From contig NC_034012.1 in assembly GCF_000346465.2 (NCBI RefSeq), positions 18,030,548 to 18,094,547 on the forward strand: a stretch of DNA of 64,000 nucleotides, in the 5' to 3' direction. A program made the translations under genes and the position numbers. The DNA comes from Prunus persica. Taxonomy: Eukaryota; Streptophyta; Magnoliopsida; Rosales; Rosaceae. This document shows, piece after piece, positions 11,738-22,917 of the stretch; the first letter of the stretch is position 1; every line of letters begins with the position of its first letter. The notes below the pieces were generated by a model, which searched no databases, was not told where the DNA came from, and saw nothing but the letters and a program-made list of their open reading frames with translations.

Positions 11738-11805
11738 TTTTAGGGTTTAGGGTTTAGGGCTTAGGGTTTAGGGTTTAGGGTTTACAAGGGTTTAGGGTCT
11801 AGGTT
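11738..11805 (+). repeat. interstitial telomere-like TTTAGGG repeats
   Basis: Seven or eight TTTAGGG units, some imperfect (TTAGGGC, TTTACAAGGG), sit between the 11.2-11.7 kb block and the 155-bp tandem array. The unit is the standard plant telomere repeat; the tract is interstitial and transposon-borne. Confidence 0.85.
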
Positions 11806-11856
11806 TTGCGCGACGAATACCTATAACCGTCGTGCAAAGTGAAAGTGAAATAGATT

Positions 11857-12321
11857 GCGCGACGGCAAAAGCTTATGTTCGTCGCGCAATCTGAGCGACA
11901 GTTTTCACACCTCCATCCCCTTTGAACACTTAGTGAAAATTTCAATCAAAATCTTGAACTCGCGCGACGAACTAAAGGCATGCGTCGCGCAAAGTGAAAG
12001 TGAAACAGATTGCGCGACGGAAAAAGCTTATGTTCGTCTCGCAATCTGAGCGACAGTTTTCACACCTCCATCCCCTTTGAACACTTAGTGAAAATTTCAA
12101 TCAAAATCTTGAACTCGCGCGACGAACCAAAGGTATGCGTCGCGCAAAGTGAAAGTGAAACAGATTGCGCGACGGAAAAAGCTTATGTTCGTCGCGCAAT
12201 CTGAGCGACAGTTTTCACACATCCATCCCCTTTGAACACTTAGTGAAAATTTCAATCAAAATCTTGAACTCGCGCGACGAACCAAAGTATGCGTCGCGCA
12301 AAGTGAAAGTGAAATAGATTG
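11857..12321. repeat. 155-bp tandem repeat, three copies
   Basis: Copies start at 11857, 12012 and 12167. Each contains GCGCGACGGAAAAAGCTTAT, an inverted partner TTCGTCGCGCAA, a constant spacer (CACACCTCCATCCCCTTTGA) and a second inverted motif pair. Because 155 is not a multiple of three, the open frames crossing it are accidental. Copies are nearly identical, implying recent amplification. Confidence 0.9.
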
Positions 12322-12729
12322 CGCGACGCAAGGTTCGCAGTGCGCGACGTTTACTCTCTTCGTCGCGCAAAAGCCCATTTCCCGCTAAACCCTAGATCCC
12401 AAAAATTTGGCGGAACGACAGTGTTTTGCGCGACGAATATAATATTTTCCGTCGCGCAAGGTTCCCCTTGCACGACGATTACTCTCTTCGTCGCGCAAAA
12501 GTACAAACCCTTCAGTTTCAGCCTCCCGCTAAACCCTAAATCCCAAAAATTTGGCGGACGACAGCCTTTTGCGCGACGAACTTTGTCTGTTTCGTCGCGC
12601 AAAAGTCACAGACCCTAATCCCGATTAAAATTTTGGCGTTCTGGGAGACCTTGCGCGACGGATATTTCGTCGCGCAAGATTCATTAAAAGCATTTTGCGC
12701 GACGGATGATGTTCTTCGTCGCGCAAAGT
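12322..12729. repeat. hairpin-forming inverted motif pairs with a second tandem unit
   Basis: The block CCCGCTAAACCCTA-ATCCCAAAAATTTGGCGGA occurs twice (about 12382 and 12529), each followed by TTGCGCGACGAA ... TTCGTCGCGCAA pairs. Each pair can form a stem of 10-13 bp around a loop of about 8-12 bases. Likely transposase-binding or structural DNA of element B. Confidence 0.75.
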
Positions 12730-13570
12730 CGTAAAAATTTGCAGAAACGGCCCGATGCCTCCTTCTTCCCCATTTCTGGTTTTTTCCTCCGTTTCCCTCT
12801 CTCTCCGCCGTCACCTCAGCCATCTCTCTCCGCCGTCACCTCAGCCACCGCCGCTCCTGCCGTAGCTTCCCCTGCCATCGCCGTCGAGCCTGCCGTCGTG
12901 TGGAGTCGGTTTTATCCCGAATCTTCGCCGGCCAATTTCTCTCTCCTCCGGCCACCATTTCCGACGCCTGAGGTATGGTTTCTTGACTATTTTTTGTGCT
13001 ATAGCTGATGGTTGGTTAGGATTTCTTGAATTTTCGCTATAGGAAATAGGAATTAAAACCCTAGGTTTTGGCCGGTTTGGGAATTTCAAATCCGGCCACT
13101 TCCGTCCATTTTTTGGGGTAGGTCCGAGAACAAAAGTGGCTCAAATTAATGTTTTCAACCTAGGGTAGGAACCTTGGCTGTTAGTTTTTAGAATTTTCCG
13201 GCGAATGTTATCGCTTTGGACACCCACGCGTTGCCGGCGCGTGTGGTGGCGCGTGGGATGTTGTGGCAGTGGGGCATTGAGTCCCAGAGCAATCCCCTGT
13301 TTGTCACGAGCGCGTAGGTTTGCTCGGATTTGAATTTGGTTACCGTTTGAGTCTTGATCGGATTTCGCCTATTGTGCGATTTCCAGGTTTGATATGTTCG
13401 GACCGTTGGATCAAACTCAAACTCACGTAGTTGTACCTTTGTGTTTCTAGGATCGTTTAGGATTCGATCGATCGTTGATCGGAGTCCCGGATACTTCAAA
13501 ATTCCAAACCCTAGGTCATGCTATGCTTTTAATTAATTAGTTTAAATTTTTAATGAAATTATATGTGCAG
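12730..13570 (+). promoter_or_regulatory. leader exon and first intron of the Transposase_24 gene, LTR-like
   Basis: A pyrimidine-rich, CpG-rich leader (about 12750-12972) ends at a donor GAG|GTATGG (12973). The intron runs to the acceptor TGTGCAG at 13570, directly before the ATG. Much of the intron (about 13060-13510) resembles the solo LTR at about 42640-43105. Both contain, in the same order, the GGCCACTTC block, TTGGGGTAGG, AGAACAAAA, GGACACCCAC-type sequence, the GCGTGTGG block, TATTGTGCGATTT, AGGATTC, ATCGGAGTCCC and AAACCCTAGG. The promoter is probably just upstream of 12750, but no TATA box was assigned. Confidence 0.6.
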
Positions 13571-15406
13571 ATGTCAGATTTGATTAGACGTGGTAGGTCG
13601 ATGATGACTGCACCGAGTTCGGATCCTCCGACTCAGTCGGCATCTGCTGCCACTGCTCCAGCTTTGATGGAGCACGTGCTGGTTGGTCCCGGGGCGTCCC
13701 AGGCGCCTGCGTCATCTGCGTCATCCGTCGCGCAGCCAGCTAGTGCTAGGCGGCGGCACCGGCCCGCCGACACCACCGACACGACATCGACCGACGGTAC
13801 TGGTGCCTCGGGATCACAGCCAGGTATAACTACCATTTTGTATTGTTAATTTTATATTGAAATTTGACAATGTTGTTTATTTAACATTAATATCTTTTTT
13901 CTTTGCAGCGAAGAAGAACATCCAGGGCCGTGTCGTCAGCTGAAGACGGCGAAGGTCACCCGGGTGACCAACAGTCGTATCAGCATCGGAAACGACGAGC
14001 GCCATCGGGCTGCACCGACGGCGGAGTTGCATAGCTCCTTGGCTCACGACATTGGCCACGTCGTGCGGTCCCATTGCCCAATGCAATGGAAGTCTTAGAG
14101 GGTCATGCCTGACGAGATCAAGGTGGAGGTTCGCGGCCAGTTGTCGGTATGTACCTTACATTTTCATTAATTTTCTTTAAAATTGTGTATATTTCTATTA
14201 CTTAACGTATCTAATTAATTGATTGCAGACGAACTATAACTTGGAGGATCTCGACGAAGAGTCGTTGGCGTACGTCAACAGACTCTTCGCTGAGAGGTAC
14301 AAGCAGTGGAAGAGCGACTTGCACCATCATTTTCAGGCCTTTGATGATCCGCAAGTCGCTCTTCAGGAGGGTTGCTCGAAGGAGCTTGAGGGGCGGGAGG
14401 ATAGTTGGGAGTGGCTCTGCGCTCATTTTCAAGCGCCCGAATATGTGGTATTTTTTAAAATAATATTTGTTTAATTATTACTTATTTCTTATTAATGTTT
14501 ATTTCATTTTTTTTATTTCATTATTATTTAATTTGTTATATTTTAACTAATACGTTTCATTTTTTGTATAACAGAATAAAGCCCAAGTGAATAAGGGTAA
14601 TAGGAAGAAGAAGACCCTTCTCCACCATTCCGGCTCCAGGCCCTTTTCGTATAGGATGGATGCACGGCGACGGGTAATAATCACATAATTTATATTTCAT
14701 TTTTAATGTCATTTTTATTAATTTATTTTTTTCATACTAATATTTTTCTTCTCTTGTTCAATTTAGGAGGGGTCCAAGTTCCCAGAGATCGACGTCTTTG
14801 GTGACGTTTATGTTTGACCCGGGAATGAGTTGGCCGAGTCCCTTCATGTAAGTATTATTTAATTTTAATTCTTATGTTACGCATTCAATTTATATGCATG
14901 TTTAAATTTATATTTTATGTTATGTTCAACAGACGACGATGGTGGAGAGGAGCCAGTTGGTTCTTCAGGAGTCCGCCTCCCAGCTTCCTCCAGAGACTCC
15001 GATCGAGTCTGTGGCTCCTCCACAGGATGCTGGATTTCAGATCTTGACGGAGACGTTGGATCAGACTCTCGAGAGGAGGCCGGGGACATATTATCGAGGG
15101 ATGGGGAATGCCCGGCGGAGGGAACCTAGACCTCGTTCATCGGCGCAGTCAAACAGTCAGGTGACTACTTTGACAGCACAGGTGGCCGAGCTTCAGGGTC
15201 AGATGTCGGTGATTCTACAGTCCCTCGCACAGAGCGGCTTTCCGATCCCGCAGTTTCGTGTGTCGACCTCCCAGCCCGTCCACCACGAGCATGCCCACCA
15301 GACCACTGCCCCGGTGGACGCCCAGACCACTGCCACGGTGGACGCCCAGACCTCCGAGCCGCATACTGGTGATGACCCGGTTGATTTTGCTTCATTATTT
15401 GATTAG
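13571..15406 (+). pseudogene. Transposase_24 (Ptta/En/Spm-type) gene of element B, stop-containing
   Basis: Six exons with GT-AG borders: 13571-13823, 13909-14146, 14229-14447, 14575-14673, 14767-14847 and 14933-15406. The protein begins MSDLIRRGRSMM with a low-complexity serine/alanine region. It then shows the conserved blocks GPCRQLKTAKVTRVTNSR, AHDIGHVVRSHCPMQWKS, TNYNLEDLDEESLAYVNRLF, KKKTLLHHSGSRPFSYRMDA, EGSKFPEIDVFGDVYV and TMVERSQLVLQE, a pattern known from Transposase_24 proteins of CACTA elements. The last exon has a coiled segment (VTTLTAQVAELQGQM) and a PVDAQTTA duplication. Three lesions are visible: a frame change in exon 2 before GPCRQ, a TAG after QWKS where Trp is usual, and a TGA after DVYV where Arg is likely. 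Both stops fit C-to-T change of methylated DNA. The product is normally thought to bind element ends. Confidence 0.82.
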
Positions 15407-16121
15407 TGTATTTATTTTCATCATAAACATTTATTTTATTTGTAATACATTTATTTTATTTTATAACAAAATTTTGTTCTAATTTATTTTTATTGCAATT
15501 TCATTGTTTAATCAATAAAAAAAAAACCAATTTTATTTTTTAAAAAATAAAAATAAAAAACAAAAAAAAAATTGTTATATTATTTTGCGCGACGGAAGAT
15601 ATTTCGTCGCGCAAACCCACATGTAACAAAAAAAATAAAAAAATCAACTTTTTTATTACTTTAATTCTTGCGCGACGAATACATACGTCTCGCAACATAT
15701 TTTGCGCGACGACTGAGATTTTCGTCGCGCAAATATATGAGCGACGAAAACTTTCTCATCGCGCGAATAGTTCTGCGACGAACATATACATCCCCGAACT
15801 AGTTTTGCGTGACGAATTAGGTTTCGTCGCGCTATTCTTTTCGTCGCGCAAATATACGTGGGCCGAATACTTTATCGTCGCGCAAATATTTATGCGACGA
15901 ACAGTTGTTTCGTCTCCACATTGTTGGTGCTACGATGGTTTACCCGTCGCACAATTATGCGCGACGAAGGGTTGTACGTTGTCGCGCAAAGGCTTTCTTC
16001 ACGATCTTCGCGGGACGGAAGGTGCGCGACTAATTTTTTGTCGCGCTGAAATTAGGGCGACTAAATGAGACTTTGCTCGACGTTTTGTTATTCGTCGCGC
16101 AAAGAGTAAAATGTAGTAGTA
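15407..16121. repeat. right subterminal array and terminus of element B
   Basis: After about 170 bp of AT-rich 3' sequence, GCGCGACGAA motifs in both orientations run from about 15584 to 16100. The last motif is followed by AAAGAGTAAAATGTAGTAGTA, the likely terminal inverted repeat. Confidence 0.8.
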
Positions 16122-16573
16122 CCTGGGCGTGATAGATGATATTAGAGCGAACCCAATGGTTTTTATCATGTGGGTTTGGGGACACAAGTGTGAATCTTGA
16201 CAAAGATTGTCAAGCTAACTGTGGGGACGATGACGTCAACCACTTAAGTGGGGGAGAATGTAATACCCTAGGTTGGCGTATTGAGTCCCACATTGATAAA
16301 CTACTAGGTCGATCTGAACTTTATAAGCGATTGCAGGGAGCCTCATTAGTGACTAGTCCTTTTGGAGTATAGCATGGAGGTGGCGTGCGCTTCCCTGGGT
16401 CGTGACACCCTGCCTTTACAAGTGGTTACACATATAATGTACTCATACCCCATTTAGAGATAATGTGACCAAGGGCTTGCAGAAGGGAGAAAACTTTGTG
16501 TTGTTCATATGACCATACAGGTTAGTGTTTTTAGTTGATTATGCCATTAAGTTCTAACATGTGGTATCAGAGC
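16122..16573 (+). mobile_element. LTR-retrotransposon remnant: PPT, 301-bp LTR, PBS
   Basis: A purine tract AAGTGGGGGAGAA (16246-16258) is followed by TGTAATACCC, beginning a putative LTR that ends TTCTAACA at 16559. Two bases later TGGTATCAGAGC (16562-16573) matches the plant initiator-Met tRNA primer-binding site. A PPT before and a PBS after the same LTR is the order expected in a tandem (LTR-internal-LTR-internal) arrangement. No gag or pol frames were recognised nearby. Confidence 0.7.
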
Positions 16574-17030
16574 CACTCATAATACAACTAAAAAGACCTA
16601 TTTGTTAAACCCTAAAGTCAACGCCTAGAAACCATAACATGCTTTTAAGTTTTCATTTTAGTTTTCATGTTAACGATTTCAATGATATGAATAATTGAGG
16701 ATATCATGTTTGCTTTTGATCATATCAATCTAGTGCATAAGTTTTATTGAATGAGGGTTGACAAGTAACATACAGGTTTGCTAAGATGTTTTCATATATG
16801 GGTACTTGGTGGGCACTTGATGAGTTTACCTAAGGTGTTTGCGGCCATGGCATGTGGGCTTCACAGTGTGTGGCCCTCTGAAATTGATTCACACTACCAT
16901 CTTTAGCATTTAAATCATGATGGTTATGGATCATTCTATTGGTTCAATAGTGATCAAATTATCAATTTAAAAAAAGGCGTGAACAATTCAAGTGATGACT
17001 AAAGTTACTTGTTTGCTTTTGGATGTTTTT
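16574..17030. other. non-coding sequence downstream of the PBS
   Basis: AT-rich internal sequence of the retroelement or its remnant. No coding region longer than background was seen. Confidence 0.4.
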
Positions 17031-17590
17031 ATTAGGGGTGGGCATCGGGACCGGAAAACCGGAACACCGAACCGAACCGGTGAAAAAAAACCGGAAAAAA
17101 AACCGGTTGACCAAAAAAGTCAACAAACCGGACCGAACCGGTTCCAACCGGTTCCGGTTCTGGTTTTACATCTCTCCGCACCGGACCGGACCGGTCATAT
17201 ATTTTATATTTATATTTTTACAAAATTTTAAAATCTAATGCCATTTTTTAACTTTTATAATCACTAATTTTCCAAGTTCAACTTCAAAAAATTTCTAAAT
17301 GTATGAATTGGATTATTTGTTCATTTTTAAGCTAAAAAAATAAGTTATTTATTATAATTTTTTTATTAAAAAAATTTAAATTTTTTTTTTTTAAAAAAAA
17401 AAAATAAAAAAATAATAAATTAATAATCCGGTTCAAAACCGGAACCGGTCAGAACCGGTTAGAACCGAACCGACCGATTTTCGAAATTTTTTTCCCTAAA
17501 CCGGACCGAACCGGACCGGTTAAATAATACCGGTTTCGGTTCCGGTTTGAGGTGAGAACCGGACCGAACCGGACCTCGCCCACCCCTAAT
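17031..17590. mobile_element. CCGGTT-rich inverted-repeat element (MITE-like)
   Basis: Bounded by ATTAGGGGTGGGC and its exact reverse complement GCCCACCCCTAAT. Inside each end are clusters of ACCGGAACC / CCGGACCGAACCGG, and the middle is poly-A/T. The two arms are largely self-complementary, so the whole can fold into a hairpin. Sequences opening with AGGGGTGGGCA are widespread in plant genomes and resemble non-autonomous DNA elements. No protein is encoded. Confidence 0.75.
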
Positions 17591-19329
17591 TTTTATATTG
17601 TAGTGCATATAAATATTTCATCACCTTTTGAAGCATAAAACTAGCATATGTAATGGCCTCAGTTTTCAATCTCAAGCTTGCTTCAATTTCTTTAGAATTG
17701 TTTTCGTACAATATTGGCATAAAGAATAAATTTGATGCCTCTACATACAATCAATGTAATTACTGCATGGCAAGTAGTGTATTAATGAAGGAAAATAATC
17801 ATGAGTTTGATGTATTAATTAATTGAAATTGCCCCACGACCTTATCATCTCATGTCCTTACGCATGACAAAATTATTATAGCTCTTTATTTTTAAACATA
17901 CATGCACATCCTCATGAATGGAGGTTGCAATTTTGTTTAGGAAAATGAATATCTATGCCATAATATTAATTACGGAATATGGTTTTGCCATTGGGTGATA
18001 TATTAAAGGATTAATGGGTTGCCTCAATGTATTGCCAAATGTTGTTTAAAAATTTTGTTTTCAAGATCTTGAAATTGTTGTACTAATAAATTGATGCATA
18101 TTAATTATAGCTCAATCGGTAGAGTTCAGAAAGAGGGTATTACAATGTTTACAAATTGCCAAAGCCATTTTATTCATTGTAACACCTAAATTTATCAAAC
18201 AAAATTGATTAGAGATTGCATTATAATTGAGACATATAACACAATTCATTCCAAAGAAAGAATTGTTCTATATATTTTGATTTGTAATGGCATAGAATGG
18301 TGCACATGCCTTAAAAATTGTTGGGATTTTTTTTTATCAATCAAAGGTATCAAAATTTCATGAAAGTCAGTTTGCATGTTTTGTACACTAATTTTATGAT
18401 TAAGATATGCACATTGAATTCTTTAACCAAAAGAGAATTTAATGGGCTTACAGTTAAGAGAATAAAGATATTTACTCTTGCATATTCTATGTTGACAACT
18501 ATGAATACTTTTACACACCAAGATATGTTGCTCATTCAATATCATGCACGGTATATTGGAGTAATTCAATATCATGAATAGAAATTGATTTTGCCTTTTC
18601 AATTGCGGGCGTATATCTTGAAATGAAATGTTGGCATACCTTAAACATACAAATTTGTTGTGCATATATTGAATTACAAGCTTTGACACATGCTAGAATT
18701 TTTTTAAAACATTATTTTAATTAGTTATAGTTATTAATCAGATTGTGATATATGAATGAATTCTTTATTCTAATAAATTATATTGATCATGTTTAAAGAA
18801 AGATTTTGTGTTGATTAAATTCTCAAAGCACTTCTTCGATTATAATATCTTAATTATTTAAGGCTTAATGATCAAAATTGCATTATGAAATTTTCTTCTC
18901 AAATCAGGACTAATATCGTTCAATTTATAATGGCACAAGCTAAGACATATGTTCATTGTTTTTAGTTTTAATTGTAATACAGTTTTTATGAACAGTGTTG
19001 TACTCTCCCCAGTGGTGATAATATAGCATGCATACAGTGTTGGGAATGAAGTTGTTTTGAGTGATCACTTAAAAGAAACTTCATCTTATTATATGAAAAT
19101 TGATTGGATCATGTCGTGGTTTGTCATGTATTTTGTTTCTCTTCTTTTAATTTCGCTGCAGTTTTTAAAGAACATCATATTGCGTATTTTATATTAAAGA
19201 TCACTAACTTATTTGGTTTAGTTTAGTTTTCAAGTGGTATATCATGTATAAGGTTTGGACATATAAGGATATCAAAATCGTTTAAGGTATATGTTGTTAG
19301 TATTCATAAATTTTATCCTTTGTTCATTA
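17591..19329. other. AT-rich region without recognised genes
   Basis: Short open frames only, none with recognisable domains. Probably non-coding internal DNA of the retroelement whose PBS lies at 16562. A tRNA A-box-like GCTCAATCGGTAGAG at about 18110 has no matching B box. Confidence 0.4.
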
Positions 19330-19703
19330 GAAGGATGTTCTAATTTAGGTCTAACAACAAACCACACCTAGTAATCCTCGTAAAGTTCCATTTATATGCC
19401 ATTGAGGAAGTCCTAAATGAAAGAACTGATCACATAGAAGAGTTTGAATGAAAGCCACACTTTGAACGTTATGTGCAGTTGTCTATTTATACTATATCAA
19501 CTATATGAGTTTGAATCACAATCGAATACAAAACAGTGCCTGTCTACAAGTCATCTATAATTTGAATTTAAAGACACAACATAACAATGTAGTAAGGAGA
19601 CTATTCTTGAATGAATCAAATATTCAAATCAGATGAAGAAATGGTTGAGATACGTGGCTTATCACGGGAAGGATGTCCTAGTTCAGGTTTAACAACAAAC
19701 CAC
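19330..19703. repeat. tandem unit of about 338 bp, first copy plus start of second
   Basis: GAAGGATGTTCTAATTTAG (19330) recurs as GAAGGATGTCCTAGTTCAG (19668). The unit contains AACAACAAACCAC, AATCCTCGTAAAGTTCCAT, ATGAAAGAACTGATCACAT and GAATCAAATATTCAAATCAG. The second copy is cut at 19703 by element C. Further pieces of the same unit lie at 33507-33726 and 38524-38815, so they once formed a continuous array. Confidence 0.85.
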
Positions 19704-20787
19704 CACTACACTAGAACACATCTATTACGGTGTACAAAGCATGTAGTGAATTATCATTCATGACGCAAAACACGCAAGTAGTAAAAGCTCTCGTCGTAAA
19801 TAGTGTTCCTCAATCACGGCGTGCATGAACGTCGTCATAAAAACTTAAGACAACATTCCTTGTGAGCCGTAATTTAGTTGAAGCAATTACAACACTCTTT
19901 GCACATCTTAAAAGAATAATTACGACATTTTCCACGCACCTTCTTAAATAACTAATTATGGCATAGAATACATGCTGTAAATGAGTAATTAATTCTCATT
20001 TAAGATGTTTAGTGCACACCGTGTTTAACTTTAAATTTTTAAATACAATGTACTTATATCATCTATTACTACCATGGATACAAAATTTCACAAAACGAAA
20101 AGTAGTATTGCAACCAAACTTGAAAGAAAGAACCATTTCATTGAAAAATATACCAGTCATAATCAATTCCAAATACAAACTCTATAAAGTATTAAAGAAA
20201 CACATAATAGTGCTGCCAAATTTACAATTAACTTATACACAGCCTCTCATTCACTCATAATAGTGCTGCCAAACCTACAATGTAACCTATGCAAAAACCT
20301 CATGATAGCACTGGCAGTAGACATCATCCAACAAGAATCAAACTCACACTTGATTTGCCACCTGCATGTTTTTTTGAAAACTCATTTTAGCAACTTAACC
20401 ATTTTAATTTGCCAAAGGTAAAACCTCATAATAAAAAGGCAAAACTAAGCATGAATGTTGTGATTCAAGTATGCATCATTAAGGAAAGAATAAAATCAAA
20501 CAATACAAAAAATATTAGAAGACAAGATGTTAATTTTGTTTCACCTACCAATACACCCAACATATTAATTAGTTTAAAAAAGAGAACAAGAAGATAAAAA
20601 AAGAAAAAAAGTGAATTAAAAAACTGAGATCAGCTCACTTATACGAAAATCCTTGTACACTTTTCAGGAATGAGCATTTATATTTATTCAGCAAAGTTGT
20701 TATTCAATCAGAACAAGGTACGTATCTTTAATTTCTCAACATAATTTTGTTTTTACAAATTAATATAATGGTTACCTCAATCAAGAG
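19704..20787. other. left arm of element C, non-coding
   Basis: Contains the terminus, a few GGCGTGC motifs and AT-rich sequence that is probably the 3' side of the TNP1-like gene. No coding region was recognised. Confidence 0.5.
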
Positions 20788-22917
20788 CTAGTCGAAGGAG
20801 ATGAACTTGATTGGGCATGTGGTTGTACGAAGAACTACATCTTCAATAACAAAAAATTCACGTGTTGGCCGAAATAAGGGTTGGCCTCCTGCAAGTACCT
20901 CAAGGACCCAAACTTTCCAACAATCCGGTCCAAGTGGCACAAAGTGCACATTATCTTGAGTGTTTGTCGATGAAATTTCAGCAAGTACAACAACTTCTCC
21001 ACTTCCTGACCAATGTAGTAGTTTGCACTTTTTCCCTTGAAAATTGGTAGAATTACCATGATGGTGAGTAGAAAAGGCCTCAAGGTTAACCGATTTGGAT
21101 AGAAGGTTGGTAGATTTAGCTTTATGGTTGGCCGAAGAGGCTTCAAGAGCATCATTCTTAATAGCTTTATGGTTGGCATATTTAGATTTGGATCGAAGGT
21201 TGACAGATTTAGCTTTACAATTTGCAGAATTCACTTGAATGTTGGGAGACCTAGCTTGGTTGGCAGAATTGGCTTCCAGGCTTCCAAAACCTTGAGCATT
21301 TGCACTAACACAAGGGAACTGCCATGAAAATATACAATAAACAATAAACTCGGTAAAAAAAAAAAGAATATAAAGTCTAATAAAATATACCTACTGAATT
21401 AGCATGCTTCCTCTTAGATCCAGCTAATAAGGAATTGACAATATTTTTCAACTCTTCGACCTCTTTTTCCAATTTGATAACTTTATCACGAGTATATGTC
21501 TAAGCACCCACATGTGAAGGTTTTGCGCCAAACCCAAGTCCTTTTACCCTGCCTCGACGCTCAAGGCCATGTGCTTTTACAAGAGCATCATTCTTAATAG
21601 AGTATTTCTCAGCAGGTGTTGCATTCTTGTTTTCTTCTTCTATTTTTTTCCTGAAATGAAATAGCCAAATATTGATGGAGCAATTTGACTGCCATCAATC
21701 AAGTGACTAGTGGAATGAACTACAAAGGAATGGATAACTACTACCAATGCATTTGCAACTTCTTCGTTTAAAAATCCATAAGATTTCCTTGTATGCCCAC
21801 GAATCCATACATCTTCTCTTGTTATGCCATCAAGCGATATACTTGGCTATTCTCTAAAAAGTAACCAATTACCAAGCAATAAGATACTGCAATAAGGTGA
21901 TGTACTTGTTAAGAAAAAAATTAATTTTACCATCTCATCTTCAAGGCGAGCATAGCCTTTATGATTCATTGTGTGTAGCATTGTTTGCTTTGCCCTCATC
22001 TTCTTGAATTTCTCACTTATCTCCTATAAATATAAGTTATAAATTGTTTAATATTATTGTAATAGAATGAAAATATTGATAATTAAATTGTTCTATTTGA
22101 AATAATGAAATAGTAGTACCTGGTATTTTGGACCCAAATGTTTCTTGATGAAACTTTGCCATTCTTCCATACTTACTCTTTATATTATCAGGCTTGAGTT
22201 GTCTTGCAGCGCGTTTAATACCAACAAGCTCTCCTCGTTTCCACACTTCCTTTAGTAATTTACATCTATGATCTCGCCGAAGCTTTGCCATATTTTGTAA
22301 TGCATACTTCTTATGACACCCATCAACAACAAATTTATTCTAAAACAGAAAAATTGAAATTATTAGAAACAAAAACATAGCTAATTTAGACAACAAAAAC
22401 ATAAAGAAAACATAGCTAATTGAAATTACCTGAGCATGCTTCTATAGCTGATGCATGAAGTGTTTAGAAATATCTTTCCAGTTCTCTGATGTTGCAGGCA
22501 CCAACTTCATTTCTGTGGCACCCAAGAGAGAAGCAAACTTAGCTGCATTTTGCCCATGTGGTTGGCCTCGAGGATTGACTTCAACTAGGAGCTTCTTTCC
22601 TTTGCTAAGATATTGCAATCGTGCTAGATGCCTAGGTTTCCTATCTTCTTCTTTTGTCTCAGATTCACCAAGCTTGCCTTTCCCTTTGGATGACACATTA
22701 ATTCCTTCTGTAGTAAGATTCCTTCACTAATGGGTGGCATGGTAGTTGAAGAGTCAAGAACTCCATCAGATATTCTTATAGCCCTCCTTTGCCTTACTCG
22801 TAGAATAGTTGTAGCAAGACCAGCTGTGTGTTGTTTTTTTGCTAACTTGGAACCCTGTTTTGAGCACTTTAAAATGATTATATGAGACATGATCATCAAT
22901 GAACACTTAAAAAACAT
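20788..22917 (-). pseudogene. TNP1/En-Spm-like (Transposase_23) gene of element C
   Basis: Minus-strand pieces follow the usual order of TNP1-like proteins. The N-terminal basic block (22442-22696) reads LARLQYLSKGKKLLVEVNPR and GQPHGQNAAKFASLLG. Next comes AKLRRDHRCKLLKEVWKRGE (22037-22291), then GLERRGRVKGLGFGAKPS with a heptad-like KLEKEVEELKNIVNSLL segment (about 21400-21650). The C-terminal exon (20788-21318) has the Transposase_23 motif CKLLHWSGSGEVV, VHFVPLGPDCWKVWVLEVL and LFRPTRE. A TAG interrupts the segment just after GAKPSHVGA, and the N-terminal start region changes frame near 22690. The C-terminal exon also holds a degenerate repeat built on AKSTNLLSKSVNL. In maize En/Spm the related TnpA binds subterminal motifs; here the gene is inactive. 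Confidence 0.8.

Larger units (their letters stand above)
7422..16121. mobile_element. CACTA element B, left end outside window
   Basis: This element carries a tnp2-type transposase (7438-10656) and a second transposon gene of the Transposase_24 (Ptta/En/Spm) type (13571-15406). Arrays of GCGCGACGAA / TTCGTCGCGC lie between and after them. The right end is near 16121, where AAAATGTAGTAGTA closes the array; on the minus strand this is TACTACTACATTTT, so the expected terminal C may have mutated. The 5' part of its transposase and its left end should lie to the left of element A, outside the window. The motif core (CGACG) and termini resemble element A, so the two families are probably related. 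Confidence 0.8.

Noticed and set aside
11855..12204. Two near-identical 64-residue open frames
   Set aside because: They repeat because of the 155-bp tandem DNA unit, which is not a multiple of three; no coding sign.
11738..12730. CRISPR-like array of short repeats
   Set aside because: Plant transposon subterminal motifs in alternating orientation with variable spacing; no leader or cas genes, and a eukaryotic context.
18110..18150. Possible tRNA gene (GCTCAATCGGTAGAG)
   Set aside because: No matching T-arm or acceptor stem downstream.
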